Positions 31,291-42,555 of a stretch of 64,000 nucleotides of DNA are shown piece by piece. This DNA comes from Hyaloperonospora brassicae (Eukaryota; Oomycota; Peronosporomycetes; Peronosporales; Peronosporaceae). The notes beneath the pieces were generated by a model. That model was not told the DNA's origin, made no database searches, and saw nothing but the letters and a program-made list of their open reading frames with translations. Position numbers and translations under genes: made by a program. The stretch spans positions 558,001 through 622,000 of the forward strand of contig CANTFL010001198.1 in NCBI GenBank assembly GCA_947650285.1, given 5' to 3'. The number at the start of each line of letters is the position of its first letter. Position 1 is the stretch's first letter.

Positions 31291-32931
31291 GTGAATATCG
31301 CGAGGCATCCTCGCGTTCCAGCGCAACTTGCTCTTTCAGCTTTAGCACACCCAGTTTCTCAGCTTGGTGGGGGAGCATCTCCCGATGACACTACGCGAAA
31401 ATTTTTGATGATTGGTAATGTTGAAGACAAGGTTGCTGCCGATGCAACTCATACTTTTAATTTCGTGGCCAATGGCATATCGAGTCCCGACGCGATGCAT
31501 CCCATCGCGTCTCCCGTCGCTAATTTTGCTCCTAAAGAGTCCACTTCTCCTGTAAGTTCGGCTGCTGTGACCGAATTCCTATTACTACGGCAAAGTATCA
31601 CGCATTTTGTACGCGATGCACTCCAAGAAGCAGTGGATAAACAAAAGGAGAACGCGGACAAGCGAGGTCGAAAGAACTTGCTGACGTTCAAAGAAGGTGA
31701 CAGAGTCTTACTATCGACAAGCGGATTACCATACACGTCAGTAACGAATTTGGGCGCTAATAAATTAGCGCCAAGATATATTGGGCCCTTTCGAATTGTT
31801 GAAGTCCATGGAGATGCTTACACGCTAGACATACCTACCACTATGCGTTTGCACCCGACATTCTATGTCGGGCGCCTTAAGGCTTACCTGCCGGCGGATC
31901 TCCCTTTGGTCCTTCCTCGCTCGTCTGTATCGGCTCAAAGTCCGACACCCCCTGCCGACGACGCTGACGACGACTGGGACCAAGTTCTAGACGAGCGCGA
32001 GCAGACTCGTTCTGCTGGGGTCCACCGAACGCAGCAGTCTCGAGCTGTCGCAGACACTCCACCAAGCCCTGCTGCTCCCGTCGGGTTCTCTTGGCAGCTG
32101 CTGCACGATCTCGAGCCCTCTCTGCCATCTCACGGGCATCCAGAAGGCCTTTCATCGCCTCTTCAGTGTCAGCACGAAGGAAACGAAGCTCGTCACTCGA
32201 CGGCACAGGCGCCCGATAATGAGAATCGGCGCCCAACCCAAGAAGACTTCCGTCGTGATGCTCCTCCTCCCATGGTAGATGCATCGGGTGAGCGACGCTG
32301 GATTGTGGACCGTATCGTCGGTCATGAAGAACCCACGCCTCTTGCGCCGAGTAGTGGCTCGGCGCCATCGAAGAGTCGTTCAGAAACGCATTTCAAGGTC
32401 CGATGGTTGGGTTATTCACCAACGAAAGACACGTGGGAGCCTCGAAGTATGCTGGCTCACGATGTTCCTGACGTCGTTGAGGAGTACGAGACCAGTAAGA
32501 GGTCGGCGAACGCGACCGACGCTGCTGACTCCTTCCACGATCCCGCGAACCGTAACGTGCGTGAATTGGCGATCGACGACGATCTCCCGAGCGACTCCGA
32601 CGTCTTCTACGAGGCTCGGGAGCATTTGGATACCTTGACGGTCGAGAGCGACTACGAGAACGACCTCGGTGGTCGTAAGACAAACGATCTCGACTACGTG
32701 AACGCCTCCATTGATCGACAGGGCGTTCCCTCATGTGATGCAACGCAGATACTTGGAGCTCTGAGAGGCTCCTCTCATAGCGTCCGATCCATGGTCGGAT
32801 GTGCTGGAACATTCCCCGTGCACACACCATGTCGTCCCACTCCTGCCTCATTGGTCGCGGTCTCTCCATGTGACACCGTGGACACCCTTCACGGACATGG
32901 ACGTAACACATGTGGAACCCATCACGAGTAA
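31291..32931 (+). pseudogene. pol: B integrase C-terminus, linker and chromodomain
   Basis: A 546-codon open frame, same phase as RT and integrase. Residues about 100-190 form the GPY/F module (KEGDRVLLSTSGLPY, then RYIGPFRIVEVHGDAYTLDI and LHPTFYVGRLKAYL). A low-complexity linker follows, then a chromodomain at about 334-400 (RRWIVDRIVGHEE, HFKVRWLGYSPTKDTWEPRS). The about 140-residue tail is acidic. From residue about 196 onward it is covered by open antisense frames. Its ATG start is not natural; it is part of pol. Confidence 0.85.
31877..32368 (-). CDS. Antisense ORF extension (163 aa), same phase as the RS ORF
   Basis: Same minus-strand phase as 33301-32393, separated from it by one TGA (32393-32395) and eight sense codons. 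The two could be one antisense gene of about 474 codons carrying a single stop. Residues about 65-115 are rich in A, E, R and L with heptad-like spacing (TEEAMKGLLDAREMAERARD, CLRQLE), suggesting a coiled coil. The opposite sense strand is the low-complexity linker before the chromodomain. No family recognised. Confidence 0.35.
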   Translation of the reverse strand: MAPSHYSAQEAWVLHDRRYGPQSSVAHPMHLPWEEEHHDGSLLGLGADSHYRAPVPSSDELRFLRADTEEAMKGLLDAREMAERARDRAAAAKRTRREQQGLVECLRQLETAAFGGPQQNESARARLELGPSRRQRRRQGVSDFEPIQTSEEGPKGDPPAGKP

Positions 32932-33301
32932 AATGACATACGCGTCGTCGTAAGTCGCCAATAGCGTGGTCGCCATGAGTACTTTCGCGTCCCTCGATCC
33001 AGGACGTGAAGGATGCCCCTTCACGTCGACTCGCGTTCCAACGTCTGATGAAGGCACACCAAGATCGTTGCAGTGCGTCTTCAGTGTATGTGTGATTCGT
33101 TCCCTTGACTCGAACGTTACGGTATCGTGTGAAGAGATTCTTCATGGTCTCAAGTGATTCAGGTTGGTGCGCGCCTTCAAGGCTGTACAAGCCCCACGGC
33201 TTCAAGTCGTCATCCATGGTCTGCGGTGCACGCTCTCTTCGAAGTGTCTGATGACCCCAACTGTCGTTTGGGGTCGAGTCGCGTGGGTGTTCAGGATTCA
33301 T
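32393..33301 (-). CDS. Antisense ORF of B: basic RS-rich protein (302 aa), unknown function
   Basis: A complete ATG-to-TGA frame opposite the chromodomain end of pol, extending 370 bp beyond the sense stop. Residues 1-115 are mixed and globular-looking (DDLKPWGLYSLEGAHQ, RNVRVKGTNHTYTEDALQRS). Residues 116-150 contain C122, H123, C132, C140, C143 and H144, a possible metal site. Residues 198-280 are RS-rich (RSRSRDRLSYDHRGRSRSRS, RRRRRSRSGDRRRSP), like RS domains of RNA-processing factors. I do not recognise the family. It could be an accessory gene or, less likely, a shadow of sense codon bias. It starts 153 bp from the 3' LTR. Confidence 0.5.
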   Translation of the reverse strand: MNPEHPRDSTPNDSWGHQTLRRERAPQTMDDDLKPWGLYSLEGAHQPESLETMKNLFTRYRNVRVKGTNHTYTEDALQRSWCAFIRRWNASRREGASFTSWIEGRESTHGDHAIGDLRRRVCHFTRDGFHMCYVHVREGCPRCHMERPRPMRQEWDDMVCARGMFQHIRPWIGRYERSLSELQVSALHHMRERPVDQWRRSRSRDRLSYDHRGRSRSRSRPSRYPNAPEPRRRRRSRSGDRRRSPIHARYGSRDRGRSQQRRSRSPTSYWSRTPQRRQEHREPAYFEAPTCLSLVNNPTIGP

Positions 33302-33440
33302 GCTGCTCAGTCGTTTGTGGCTGAGCAGATTCGAAGACCAAGATGACGTGTCGTTGGAGTTCTCGCTGGGCTTTTCGTTGGGCTATTCGTTAAGAAGAAA
33401 CTTTCTGTGTATGGCGCTTACGTCACAATAAGCGCAACTT

Positions 33441-33454
33441 AAAGAGGGGGGTGA
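33441..33454 (+). other. Polypurine tract of B
   Basis: AAAGAGGGGGGTGA directly upstream of the 3' LTR; the expected plus-strand priming site. Confidence 0.8.
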
Positions 33455-33774
33455 TGTAATGGGGCAACCCATTATATTAAGTAGTCATAGTTTTATTACA
33501 TAATTACATACATTAAGTGTAGACAGTATCCGGATAGCGGATACTGCGCGTCTATTTATTATTGGTTTATTATTGGGGTGCCAGACCCAATAATTAGCCA
33601 ATAATAATTAGTTCTGTATTTGAGTGGTTCCCATGAGCTAGGGAACATATTCGCACTTACTGCGAATTATAAAAACACAAAAATACAAACAGAGTTAAAT
33701 TCACCTTATAATTCACAGCGCTTCCTCAGCTTAATTATTAGTGTAAGACGGTAACGGGCTCCCACCCCGTTACA
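33455..33774 (+). repeat. 3' LTR of B
   Basis: 320 bp, same length as the 5' LTR with three substitutions. It ends CCCCGTTACA and is followed by AGTTT. Confidence 0.95.
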
Positions 33775-33779
33775 AGTTT
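33775..33779 (+). other. Target-site duplication of B (right), AGTTT
   Basis: Second copy of the AGTTT found at 26102-26106. Confidence 0.9.
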
Positions 33780-34443
33780 ACAAAATGAGAACCGGAGACT
33801 GGTCGATCGCCATCACTGCTGGGCAAACGATTTTACAATGACGACATATTAATACCAGCCACAACATTGACTTCTTTATAAGACAAGGTAGAACGATTGC
33901 TATCGGTGTGCGGTCAATATAATGTATCTACCAGTCTGGTTAAACGTTTCATGGAACGGCGTAAAGTAGTTTATCTGGGGCACCAGGTTTCAAAATTGAC
34001 TTATCAGCTCACCCTAAGGATCTAAGGATGCTGGTGAACCTTTCTTTCCCTACATCGTTGCGTTCTATGCAGTCCTTTTTTGGCAGGCTGAACTACTATA
34101 GCAGATCAATAGAAACTTTTGCGATCTACGCATCATTGTCATACGAGTAAAGGGAGATCGAGGTCTTCAAAATCTGCTCAAAAAACGTCGTTGATACAAC
34201 GAGCGCAAAGTAGATCAAAGAGAATTGCGATCCAGCTATAAAGGAAAGCAAAGAGCGCGATCCAAAAGAAAGAACCCGGTAGGAGAACGCTCGGATTGCA
34301 TTTACCATATTGAAAGCCAAGATCTTACCACCCCGATCCTCAAGCGCGTTCATCTTGATTGAATCTCGGCGATCGTAGTGTATGCAAGCAAGTGGCCCGT
34401 ATAGACATCACTCCTGTGGGGACACGATGGTGTATACTGGCCG
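33780..34443 (+). pseudogene. pol: C reverse transcriptase, 3' part
   Basis: The catalytic block reads FYNDDI (near 33823-33840), corresponding to SYIDDILVPAE in D. Then DKVERLLSVCGQYNVSTSLV and KVVYLGHQVS follow. Next is SLRSMQSFFGRLNYYSRSIE (near 34055-34115), the thumb. Frames change several times and stops are frequent. Confidence 0.75.
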
Positions 34444-34683
34444 GTGACATTTTTGAGCCGCACCTTCAAGCCTGATGAGATTAACTATGGCATGATGGAG
34501 AAAGAGGTGTTAGCGCTGCTTAAAATCTTGGATGTGTGCTACGTGATGTTAGAATCTCGAGAGATTGAGGTTCTCACTAAACCTTTGACCCTTGCTTGGT
34601 TGGTCCAATCTTCGGGCTCAATGGGAGGCTTGGGAGATGGGCCGCGTTGTTGTCGAGTTGGACTTGAATGTGAGGAGACATGA
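34444..34683 (+). pseudogene. pol: C RNase H (first)
   Basis: A 79-codon open stretch with LSRTFKPDEINYGMMEKEVL, KILDVCYVMLESREIEVLT and LTLAWLVQSSGSMGGLG, paralleling D at 53410-53600. The catalytic Glu of MEKEVL is present. The first Asp region lies upstream and is decayed. Confidence 0.75.
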
Positions 34684-34799
34684 GAAAAGAAGGATCAAAT
34701 GATCGGTACCCATGCAGCCATCATTATTCCTCGATCCGAGGTGTATAATATGCTTATCGATATTGCTCCAAAGAGGCAACCGAGACCAAACGTATCAAT

Positions 34800-35260
34800 G
34801 CCCTCGCTTCCGGTGGAAGGAGGCGAGTATCGCCTGGTGATCAGTTTCGATGGATCAGCTTGGGTTAAATGAAAGAGTGGGGCGTACAGCGCGATTGTGT
34901 GTAACTTTCCCGAATGGACCGTTGTGGGAGCTGCATCAAAATATGCGATGGATTCAACGGTAAATGCAGCTGAATATCGTGGTTTGTTGCTCGGGTTCGA
35001 TCGATTGGATAGACATACTATTGGAAGGATCATCATATGTGGTGATTTCAACTTGGTGATCCGCCAGATGCCAGACGAGATCGATCAAAAGGCGCTGGGG
35101 TTACAGTTGTTACGACAATGCATAAACTTAAGTCGTGGCCAAAGCTCGAGTTCCTACATATGAAACGGGAATGATATCAATATGCAGATCAATTAGCGAT
35201 CTCAGCTTTGCGACGCGTGACAGGTGTAAACGTCACCTTTAATTCAGAAATGCAAATCTT
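34800..35260 (+). pseudogene. C second RNase H (aRNH-type)
   Basis: VISFDGSAWVK (near 34840) carries the first Asp, VNAAEYRGLLLGF the Glu, and IIICGDFNLVIRQM the next Asp, followed by a KLKSWPKLEFLHM-type strand and YADQLAISAL with the last Asp. This is an RNase HI fold of the SFDGSA/NEAEY type, separate from the usual RNase H upstream. A shift near 35110 breaks it. Similar dual-RNase-H Ty3/Gypsy elements have been reported in oomycetes and plants. Confidence 0.75.
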
Positions 35261-35269
35261 GATATCAGT

Positions 35270-36330
35270 AAATTCTTTCATAATTTGGTCATTAATCATA
35301 GACCAGATCGAGTGGTAACGATGGCTGCGATCACTCGATCAACGATGCAAAGACCTAGGCAGCTTAAGGTGCTACGCGAGGAAATGGTACAATAAATTTG
35401 GATCGAGCGGATCGCACAAGCGCAAGAAAGGAAAGTTGGATCGCCAACGTGAAGAATCATCTGGTTGGTAATGTAGCCCAGATGAATAATGAAGATGCGA
35501 AAACGTGTTCTCGTATTGCTCCAGATTACGAAGTAGACGAGAAATGGCTGCTATTTTTCTGTCCCCGATTGTCTAGACCAGCTGAAGATCGAACAGAGAT
35601 GACCCGCCTCGGTGTGCCTGAATTGTTGCAGCACGACGTTTTAAATTATTACCAAACGAGCCTTGCTGGGAACCACCAAGGGGTCGGAAGAATGTTCCAA
35701 TTGATCCGATCCAATTTTCTTTTGAGAGGGCCATACCGGAGCGTCAAACAGTATGTTGGCAAGTGTGTGGATTATACTACTGTAAAGAAGATACCTTCGA
35801 TCCCTGGGGAGTCTCCAGGAAATGTGCAAGCCTCACACCCGTTTCAAATGATTAAAATGGATCACATACACACTCTCTCTAAGTCGTTCATAGGGAAATC
35901 AGAGTTATTGTTGTATGTGGACCTATTCTCGGGATATGTAATAGCTAGAGCAAGAGCATCACAAACGGCGAAATCACTTGCAGAAGGAAAAAATTAGTGC
36001 GTGTTTCATAAATTTGGATCAAGTGAAGTAATACGGCATTTATAGGAGCACAAATTCATGTCAGATGTATTCCGAGCATTTAACAAGATTGCCGGACAGA
36101 AGCAACAGGCTAATATGGCTAATCGACCTCAAGAGAATGGAACAGTAGAACGCATGGTACAGACGCTAACTCGGGCCATCAAGATGTATGTCGCAGGTGT
36201 AGATCAAACTGATCAGGATAATTACGCTGAGAGATTGATTTTTGCGATCAATACGACATTAGATCGCGTACGCGGGGACAATCCGTTATACTTAATCCAC
36301 GGCTGGGATCCAAAATAGACGTTGAGCTAA
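35270..36330 (+). pseudogene. pol: C integrase
   Basis: The open stretch 35398-35997 holds the zinc domain (YYQTSLAGNHQGVGR, KCVDYTTVKK, with one Cys replaced) and the core start MIKMDHIHTLSKS with first Asp kept. 36058-36318 holds SDVFRAFNKIAGQKQQANMA and RPQENGTVERMVQTLTRAIK, where the catalytic Glu of VERM is kept. The second Asp region (36000-36058) is shifted. It continues to VHGWDPK-type sequence before TAG. Confidence 0.75.
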
Positions 36331-36960
36331 CGCTACCACTGGGAAGCACCAAGACACGTGATATGGACCCAAGGAGATGGAGATACAACATTCAGCTTCA
36401 GTTCCGGCGATCCAGATTGTCGGTGAATGATCGGCTCAAGATCGCGATCCGAGTTTGAGTAGATCGGCAGAATACAGATATAGGTCCACACAACATAGAG
36501 GGTAAGACGCAAGTACGGATCTACTTGGATGTAGTTGACGACGAATACGCCCGCGAGATCGCGAATATGTGGCATGATCCTTTTCGAGTGTCTGAACTCT
36601 GCGGAGACCATGCAGCTCGTTTCCAGGTTGCAGGAGAGCCATACAGATTGTTGTCGTTTATGCATGTATCCAAATTAAAACGGGTGGCGAAGGTCCTGGA
36701 TCGTCCGACTAGTAGATTGATGGTTGATAGCGGAGACCAAGTCGAGTGTGATGATTTTTTCTTGCTGGAGGATACTTGGGAAATCAAGTTGGACGCTGAT
36801 AAATAAAAATTATAAGATATTTTGGATGTGCAATCAGAACTTAAGCTTCAATATGGTCGGATACACGAACTGTATATGGTGCGGTGGAAGGAGCACAGCC
36901 AGTTGACGTATATCGACTACTACAATATGGATTCAGGAGCGCTGCTTTAAGATTATTATC
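36331..36960 (+). pseudogene. C integrase C-terminus and chromodomain
   Basis: 36525-36806 reads MWHDPFRVSELCGDHAARF and FMHVSKLKRVAKVLDRPTSR (the GPF/Y-like module). The chromodomain follows near 36800-36950: DILDVQSELKLQYGRIHELY then MVRWKEHSQLTYIDYYNMDS and a GALL end, parallel to D 55760-55914. It is broken by a stop near 36840 and later shifts. Confidence 0.65.
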
Positions 36961-37230
36961 GGAATCGATTGAGTCAAAATCGTTTCGAAGTGATGCAATC
37001 TCGCTAGGTTGAAATCGATATCCAGCGGAATGAGGGTGATTGACGTACAATGAGCTTGTATGAGAAGGTGGACGGGATATGTAATGTGAGTGGCGACCGT
37101 AGATCGCGGAGATTTAATCGCGGCTGAAAAGCCGATATATAAAAAAAGGTGAATCTGAAGAAGAACACAAGTTCAGAGATCGAATGAAGATTATATTGAC
37201 TTATGGAAGCTAAGTAAACTAACATATCTA

Positions 37231-39389
37231 TTACACGGGAAAGAATTTGCCAGCCAACCTCAAGATCGACGATCCGAGATGATATGCAGGCGAGGAGCGA
37301 CACTTGAATGTCCACGGCTTATCGGCCTCCAGCTGGGACAGAGCGGTCGACAGATCGAGTACATCCCGACCTCCGCTGATAAAATCAGAATACCACGGTG
37401 GTCCTTCTTTTAATGTGGGGAGATCCAACAAAAAGGGATCAAGCAAAATATATAGATCGCAAGTGACCGCACTCATACCTTCGAGGATTAGCCGAAGGAT
37501 TGACTTCCACCAAGCGCCAGACCGCGATTGTCTTTGTTTGATGTGCTGGCGGAATTCAGCAAGACGAGAGTCTTCAAGTCGCAGCTCTCGGGAGATGAAG
37601 ATCGAATGGTGTACTCTTATAGGTATAGACGACTCCTATCTTCATACTCTTGGTGCAGGGAAGCTAGCTAGTCAAACACCCTACACGACGGAAGTAGATC
37701 GGAATGATCCGACGGAAAGACACTTTCCCAGCGTTTGTGGCATTAGCGTCTCGATCGGTGTCATCGGCACCAGCCCGGGGGCCCAATTAGCTGTAAGGGG
37801 TAAATTGTTGATTACCTTCATCGTCAGAAACGGATGCCGTTTCAATTTTGACGAAGTGCCGAAAGAAGATTTTAATGTTCAATTGGCAACGCTGACCCGG
37901 CTGATCCTCCGTGCTTACCAAGACGTTACTTGGAAGTTTTATCGGGTTGCTTGATCTTGGTATCCCGGAATCCGATCATCCCGAAATCTCTTGACGCGAT
38001 GCGGATCTCCATAGTTGCCCTGCGTTAACAACTTGTTAACGGGTGCACGCGGACTGTCAGTGATGCTGATCGCCCCTCGGAATCACATAAAACCCCGCCA
38101 AAGAAATTCAGCTGACTTCCGCAGCCGCCGCTGGCTTACCAGGCGAATCTACGACGATTGAGGCGATGGACGATCCGGACGAACGCTAGGATCGGGCACC
38201 GGGAGTCTTGCGACTAGAAGAGGAACGCGATTCATACAGAGCTGTAGTGTTCAACCGTTCGGCATCGGTGGTTTCCTGATCCTTAGAAGCAGGCGGGGCA
38301 GAACGACGATCTCGGAACTTGACAGGCTTGCAGGCAAGCCGAGCGATCGCGAGATCGTGACGGGTCTTAGGATCTCGCGATCGGTCCGAATTACCAACCT
38401 GTTTGGATTGTGAGGTCGAGGGAGAGGACATATTCACTCTCCTGGGGACGTGCCGTGCCCTTGAAGGCGCTAATCCGCGCAGCCACTTTATATTTGGAAG
38501 CGCGGGATTAAATTGGTTTTGAGCATCCCCGGAGATGATGTCGATCTGCGTTACTGAGGTCGAGTGTCGATACAAGATCACTTGATACCAGCTACACCAT
38601 ACGACCTCGCAACGTAAGATGATTTTGGAAAGCGCGGTCCCGTTCAGCGGTCAGGTTCGTCAACTCAAAACTCAGTTGAGTGAGGACGATGTCACGATCC
38701 AGCAGCACGCTACGTAGCCATGCACAATTTAGAAGATTGATCGGCGATGTTTGCCTGCTCCCGAGTCAACGCCACTTGTAGTTCCCTAATTTGCTTGGCA
38801 CTGCTAGGAGGCTTGTCTTTGGTTTTTGGTCTACGCTTTCTTGTACTCCGAAGTTGCGTTCACCACTTGGTTGAGGCAATTTAAAACGGAATAAGATCAG
38901 CCACCAAGCGGTCTTCGGCCTCATCCATATGCTTGCGAATCCTGGCGATCACGTGGCCATCTCTCCTTTGCGCGACATGGCGATTTCAATTGGTTTTCAA
39001 AGGTTTTCGTTTCATGTCCATGATATCGGCGGCCTGTTCTTCAATCGGCAGAGCCTTCTTGTGGATATTGGCTTGGAATTTGCACAGCTCCTTGTGAAAC
39101 TTCGTTGCCCGTTGTGACTCATCGTATAGTCGCGTGCGCAGGTTATCATAATTGACTGGGACAAAAGTGACGAACGGAGACGTGGAGGTGCAGAACTCCT
39201 ATAATTATTGTACACTTGGCGATTGCGGTCGATCTGCCGATCTAACTTGGACTCCAAGTTCCCATAGCTATTCACTATCTCTTGTTGCTGTAGGTCGAAA
39301 GAAAAGGGGTCGACCAATTCTTTCATCAAATTACAGTCAAATACAGATGATGGCCCACGCGTACACTTAAAAGCGGAACAGGTTCTCAA
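37231..39389 (-). pseudogene. Antisense accessory gene of C, decayed
   Basis: Lies between pol and the 3' LTR, on the strand opposite pol. The 3' part (37560-37231) reads SRSGAWWKSILRLILEGMSA, then TCDLYILLDPFLLDLP, matching the D antisense gene (TLAWREILNRIFEGMAAH and CDLDILLDPFFRHLP). A middle part (38581-38186) is disordered and SR-rich, as in D. The upstream part (39389-39012) contains a QQQEIVNSYGNLESKLDRQI segment, probably coiled coil. The start is not known. Many stops; unknown family. Confidence 0.55.
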
Positions 39390-39817
39390 GAACGAGAGCG
39401 CAGGATGTCGTTGTCGGTCTTGGAAGCGCTGGGATTGGTGATCGGATACGAACTCGCGGTGGGACTCAACGTGAAATCACATCGAACGTATCATCCGATG
39501 TGGCCATAGTGGCAGCTATCGTGTAATCGCCCTCGCACAGCTCAAGCGTGCGATTCTTCGAACAGACAAGGCTCGGGTACCCAAAAAGAAACCACCTTAG
39601 CAAATGCATTTGGCTGATACTCTGAGACTTTCGATCTAACGTTAGACCGATGGGTGAAATCCGATGTGGATCAATCCAGCATGTTGAAAAAACCAAGTAT
39701 AATTACAAAAAGGGGGTCAAAAGCTGTCAAGATACAGAAGATGCACAGCTAGAACGACACCGGTTGTCGACAAACGGTGCAGGGGATGGATGTGCTAAAG
39801 CAATAAAGAGGTTTCAC
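39390..39817. other. C 3' untranslated zone
   Basis: No gene. ACAAAAAGGGGGTCAAAA at about 39703-39720 is a possible polypurine tract, though it lies about 100 bp upstream of where the two C LTR copies begin to match. Confidence 0.4.
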
Positions 39818-40528
39818 CGTCGATCCTCTATCGCTGGTGTCGGTTGCTTCAAGTTTCCAGAGAGGACCCACTTGGTGTAAACCACCTAGGGTACAAGGGG
39901 CGATACACTTGAGAGGAAGACGCGTGGCTCCGAACTTAGTGATACAGGTAGGCCTATCCATGTTTTTGTTTTGAGTTTGATTGGTTAACATTAAACATAG
40001 TTCAATTTGCTTCTGAGTACACGTGTCGACTTCTCTTCCGGGTTGGATCATTAACTATCCGACGTCGCAGAAGTAGCATACTTGACTCACGTTATATACC
40101 TGGATTATTTAGCCAGGGATCAAGAACTCTCAACTAATCCCCCAACTGCGATCAGATGCAGCGAACACGTAAATACAAAGGGTGCGAGATCTCGAGACGG
40201 CTCAAGTGGTCAGAAGTCTCGCGGATCAAGCATCTACATTGGACAAGGCGATCTTGTAGAGATCAAGGTGGCTCAAATTGAGAACTTTACAAGTGCACCC
40301 GCTATCGTGTGAAGGTGTCCCGCAACAGCACCAATCCCAATCACAGCTAAGCTTGATATTGATTCAAATCCACCTGTAAAGAGCAACCCGCCCCACCGAC
40401 AGGTACACACGGTGCGCAAGAAGACACAGAGCACGAAATCGGATTACCCACTCCGATAGTCGGTCGTACGGGCGCCAGTGGAGAGTTGGTATCGACTACT
40501 CAAGGGAGCGATCACCACTCTTCCACCA
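39818..40528 (+). repeat. 3' LTR of C
   Basis: Matches 23634-24344 closely as far as CTCAAGGGAGCGA, then differs in the last 30 bases, where it instead resembles the E LTR end (GATCACCACTC). It stops at TTCCACCA, against the RT relic of E. Confidence 0.65.
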
Positions 40529-41280
40529 ATTTCTTGATCGGATCAATTAGCTTTTTGCAAAATTTAAGTGCTTCTGGTTGACCCTTTGTGAGATTGGCTT
40601 GGCGTCTCCGACGTCGATATGACTGACGGCTTTCCGAGTAGCAGGAGGCAGGGCATTACATTTTTCTGTTAGGAGATAGCGATTTTCCCGTACCGACTGC
40701 CGCAACTTTTCTTAATCACTCGACAGTGGATCATTTATGTCGCCTACTATTATGTTCTTTAGAGATATCTCGGCTTCAGGCATAATTACAACCAGTAGGA
40801 TCGCCATATGATAATCGACATCTTCGGCCTACAACTGTCCACTATCGTTACGATGCGTCGACACAGTGGATGGCTCTGCATCCGTCCTTTTTACATTAGT
40901 CACAACGATGTCATCCAGTTTTAATACTCATCGAGATTTTCTTGTAGCTCACAGACTCTGATCGCAATCTTGTCCGTCAAAAATATAACTTAACTTGCAG
41001 AAAATCGATGCCATCTCGCTCGATGTCTACACCGTCTACAGTACTCATTTTGGAGCTCATCTTCTAATGCCAAACGCACGACTGATCAAAGTTCATTCAC
41101 CACTAAATTATAGAGATTGATGAAAGCATGTCTTTGGCTGACGTTTATCTCCCTCATGTTGCACACACCGCTCTTCTCTTTCCCTCGAGGTCTTATCAAC
41201 CTAACGTCTGGACTTGTTTTGCCCACCATTATTCATAATCGGGATCGCGTCCGGTCGATAGGTAAATTATCGTTGCCACC
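40529..41280 (-). pseudogene. pol: E protease-RT linker and RT start
   Basis: Near 40620-40560 minus-strand text reads IDVGDAKPISQRV and KKLIDPIKKLVEE after one shift, matching CDIDVGNARPIAQRV and EKLSDLIKGLL of D. The rest is an acidic linker with many stops. Confidence 0.5.
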
Positions 41281-42217
41281 AATCAGATTTTCTCGCGATC
41301 GATTTCTCCTATCACAGTCGACGTTATCCCTCTGCTAGCCTCCCTCGACCTGGTCGGTATATATTTATCGTCCATCGTCTCGTCCTTTCTATAATTCGTC
41401 ACACGTACCTTGATCGATCGCTGGTCCTTTTTCGTGGCGCGATCATCGCTCTCATTTCCATTCACATCTTGCATCATATCCTCGTCCATCACTTATCGAT
41501 CAGGTTTTAACTTGTCAGCACTGCCATATTTTGCCTTATCTTCAGTCTTTACCTCTTATCGTTTTATAATTCTTGCCCAGCGTAGGATATGATCGTTACC
41601 CGACCAATGGTCCTTCATACGCTTCCAGTTAGACTTATTTACGATCTTTTGTAGCTTCAACTCTAGTGTTTGCCATTCTTTATAACGTCGCGGCTCTACA
41701 GACACTTATCCGTGCTATCCAGGTATCATGTCAGCTACCATACACACTCTTAATGAAAATTACCAGCGCAAATCACCTCGCGATTACCTAAGTTGATGAG
41801 CTGTAGTTAGCAGAATACTGACCGTCTCGTTAGTCACAGTTGGTACCCCCTCTACGTCTCGCCCTAAGCAAACTATAGCTTTTGGTGGCGCGACAACTAT
41901 CCTCACTTCTGTTGATTTGCCGACTGGGATCACCACGGGTTGATCATATAAATTGAACTTCTTGCTTTGTTGACCTATAGAAGGGCTTACGCCCCGCTAG
42001 ACCAATGCGAACTTCATCGGGTAGACATATCTTTTCATCTGCTAGATCTGAGCGATACCCCACCGGGACCATGGAGTTCATACCTAAATTTAGCCTCTTG
42101 GTACACTTGATTAACAAAACATATTACGAGATAATATACTAGTGAACCGTCCAATGTGAATTTGACCTTCGTGCGCTCAAGTTTCCAGAATGCGTTTTCT
42201 CCTATGCCGACAAATTC
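41281..42217 (-). pseudogene. E post-protease region
   Basis: Heavily decayed. A 69-codon minus frame (41492-41283) reads DDRATKKDQRSIKVRVTNYR. Position fits the long segment between protease and RT seen in D 51300-52200. Confidence 0.4.
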
Positions 42218-42430
42218 TTAAGTCTGGCTTTTGTCGATCATGCAATCTACCTTACGAGCTAAGATGGTGTCGGTGATTGACCTTTCAGCACCAGAATTAA
42301 CCAGCATATTGGCCTTTTCATTACCGAGGTTTTTAATCGCCTTCGCCTGCTTATAACACTTTCCAGGGGTGTGATATTTCCAATGCCCAGGTGATTCCAC
42401 CGGTGCGAGATCAAGCTCTATCTTCACAGC
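42218..42430 (-). pseudogene. E aspartic protease, active site mutated
   Basis: Minus 42427-42218 reads IELDLAPVESPGHWKYHTPG, then NMLVNSGAERSITDTILARK. It aligns with D (MELDLQPGESRGYWKSHAPS, LLFDTGAEIYILYIAFARKV). The catalytic Asp of DTGAE is Asn here (NSGAE), so the enzyme would be inactive even without stops. Confidence 0.7.
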
Positions 42431-42555
42431 TAATCGGGTGTATAAAATAATGCGTTTTACACTTGAAATCGCAGGACACTAGTTATACAATTACATATAT
42501 TAGCGATCTGATCGGCCTGATCGTAACCTTCTTGATCCCTCACTTGCCTCTCAAC

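Larger units (their letters stand above)
26107..33774 (+). mobile_element. Near-complete Ty3/Gypsy element B with LTRs and target duplication
   Basis: 7,668 bp. Identical-length LTRs (320 bp, three differences seen: T/G, A/C and C/T types) bound gag, protease, RT, RNase H, integrase and chromodomain. A 5-bp duplication AGTTT lies at 26102-26106 and 33775-33779. It lies in the RT of element C. About 99% LTR identity indicates a recent insertion, yet pol carries several stops, so this copy is not autonomous. Confidence 0.95.
23634..40528 (+). mobile_element. Dual-RNase-H Ty3/Gypsy element C, split by element B
   Basis: Direct LTR-like repeats at both ends, gag N-terminal part, RT, RNase H, a second RNase H, integrase and chromodomain on the plus strand, then an antisense gene before the 3' LTR. 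Removing B (7.67 kb) and one AGTTT leaves about 9.2 kb. RT reads across the B insertion point in register. All frames are heavily decayed, so C is older than B. Confidence 0.75.

Noticed and set aside
37304..37954. 216-codon plus-strand ORF downstream of C chromodomain
   Set aside because: It lies opposite the antisense gene, whose minus-strand text is homologous to D. The plus frame has no motif, so it is treated as a shadow.
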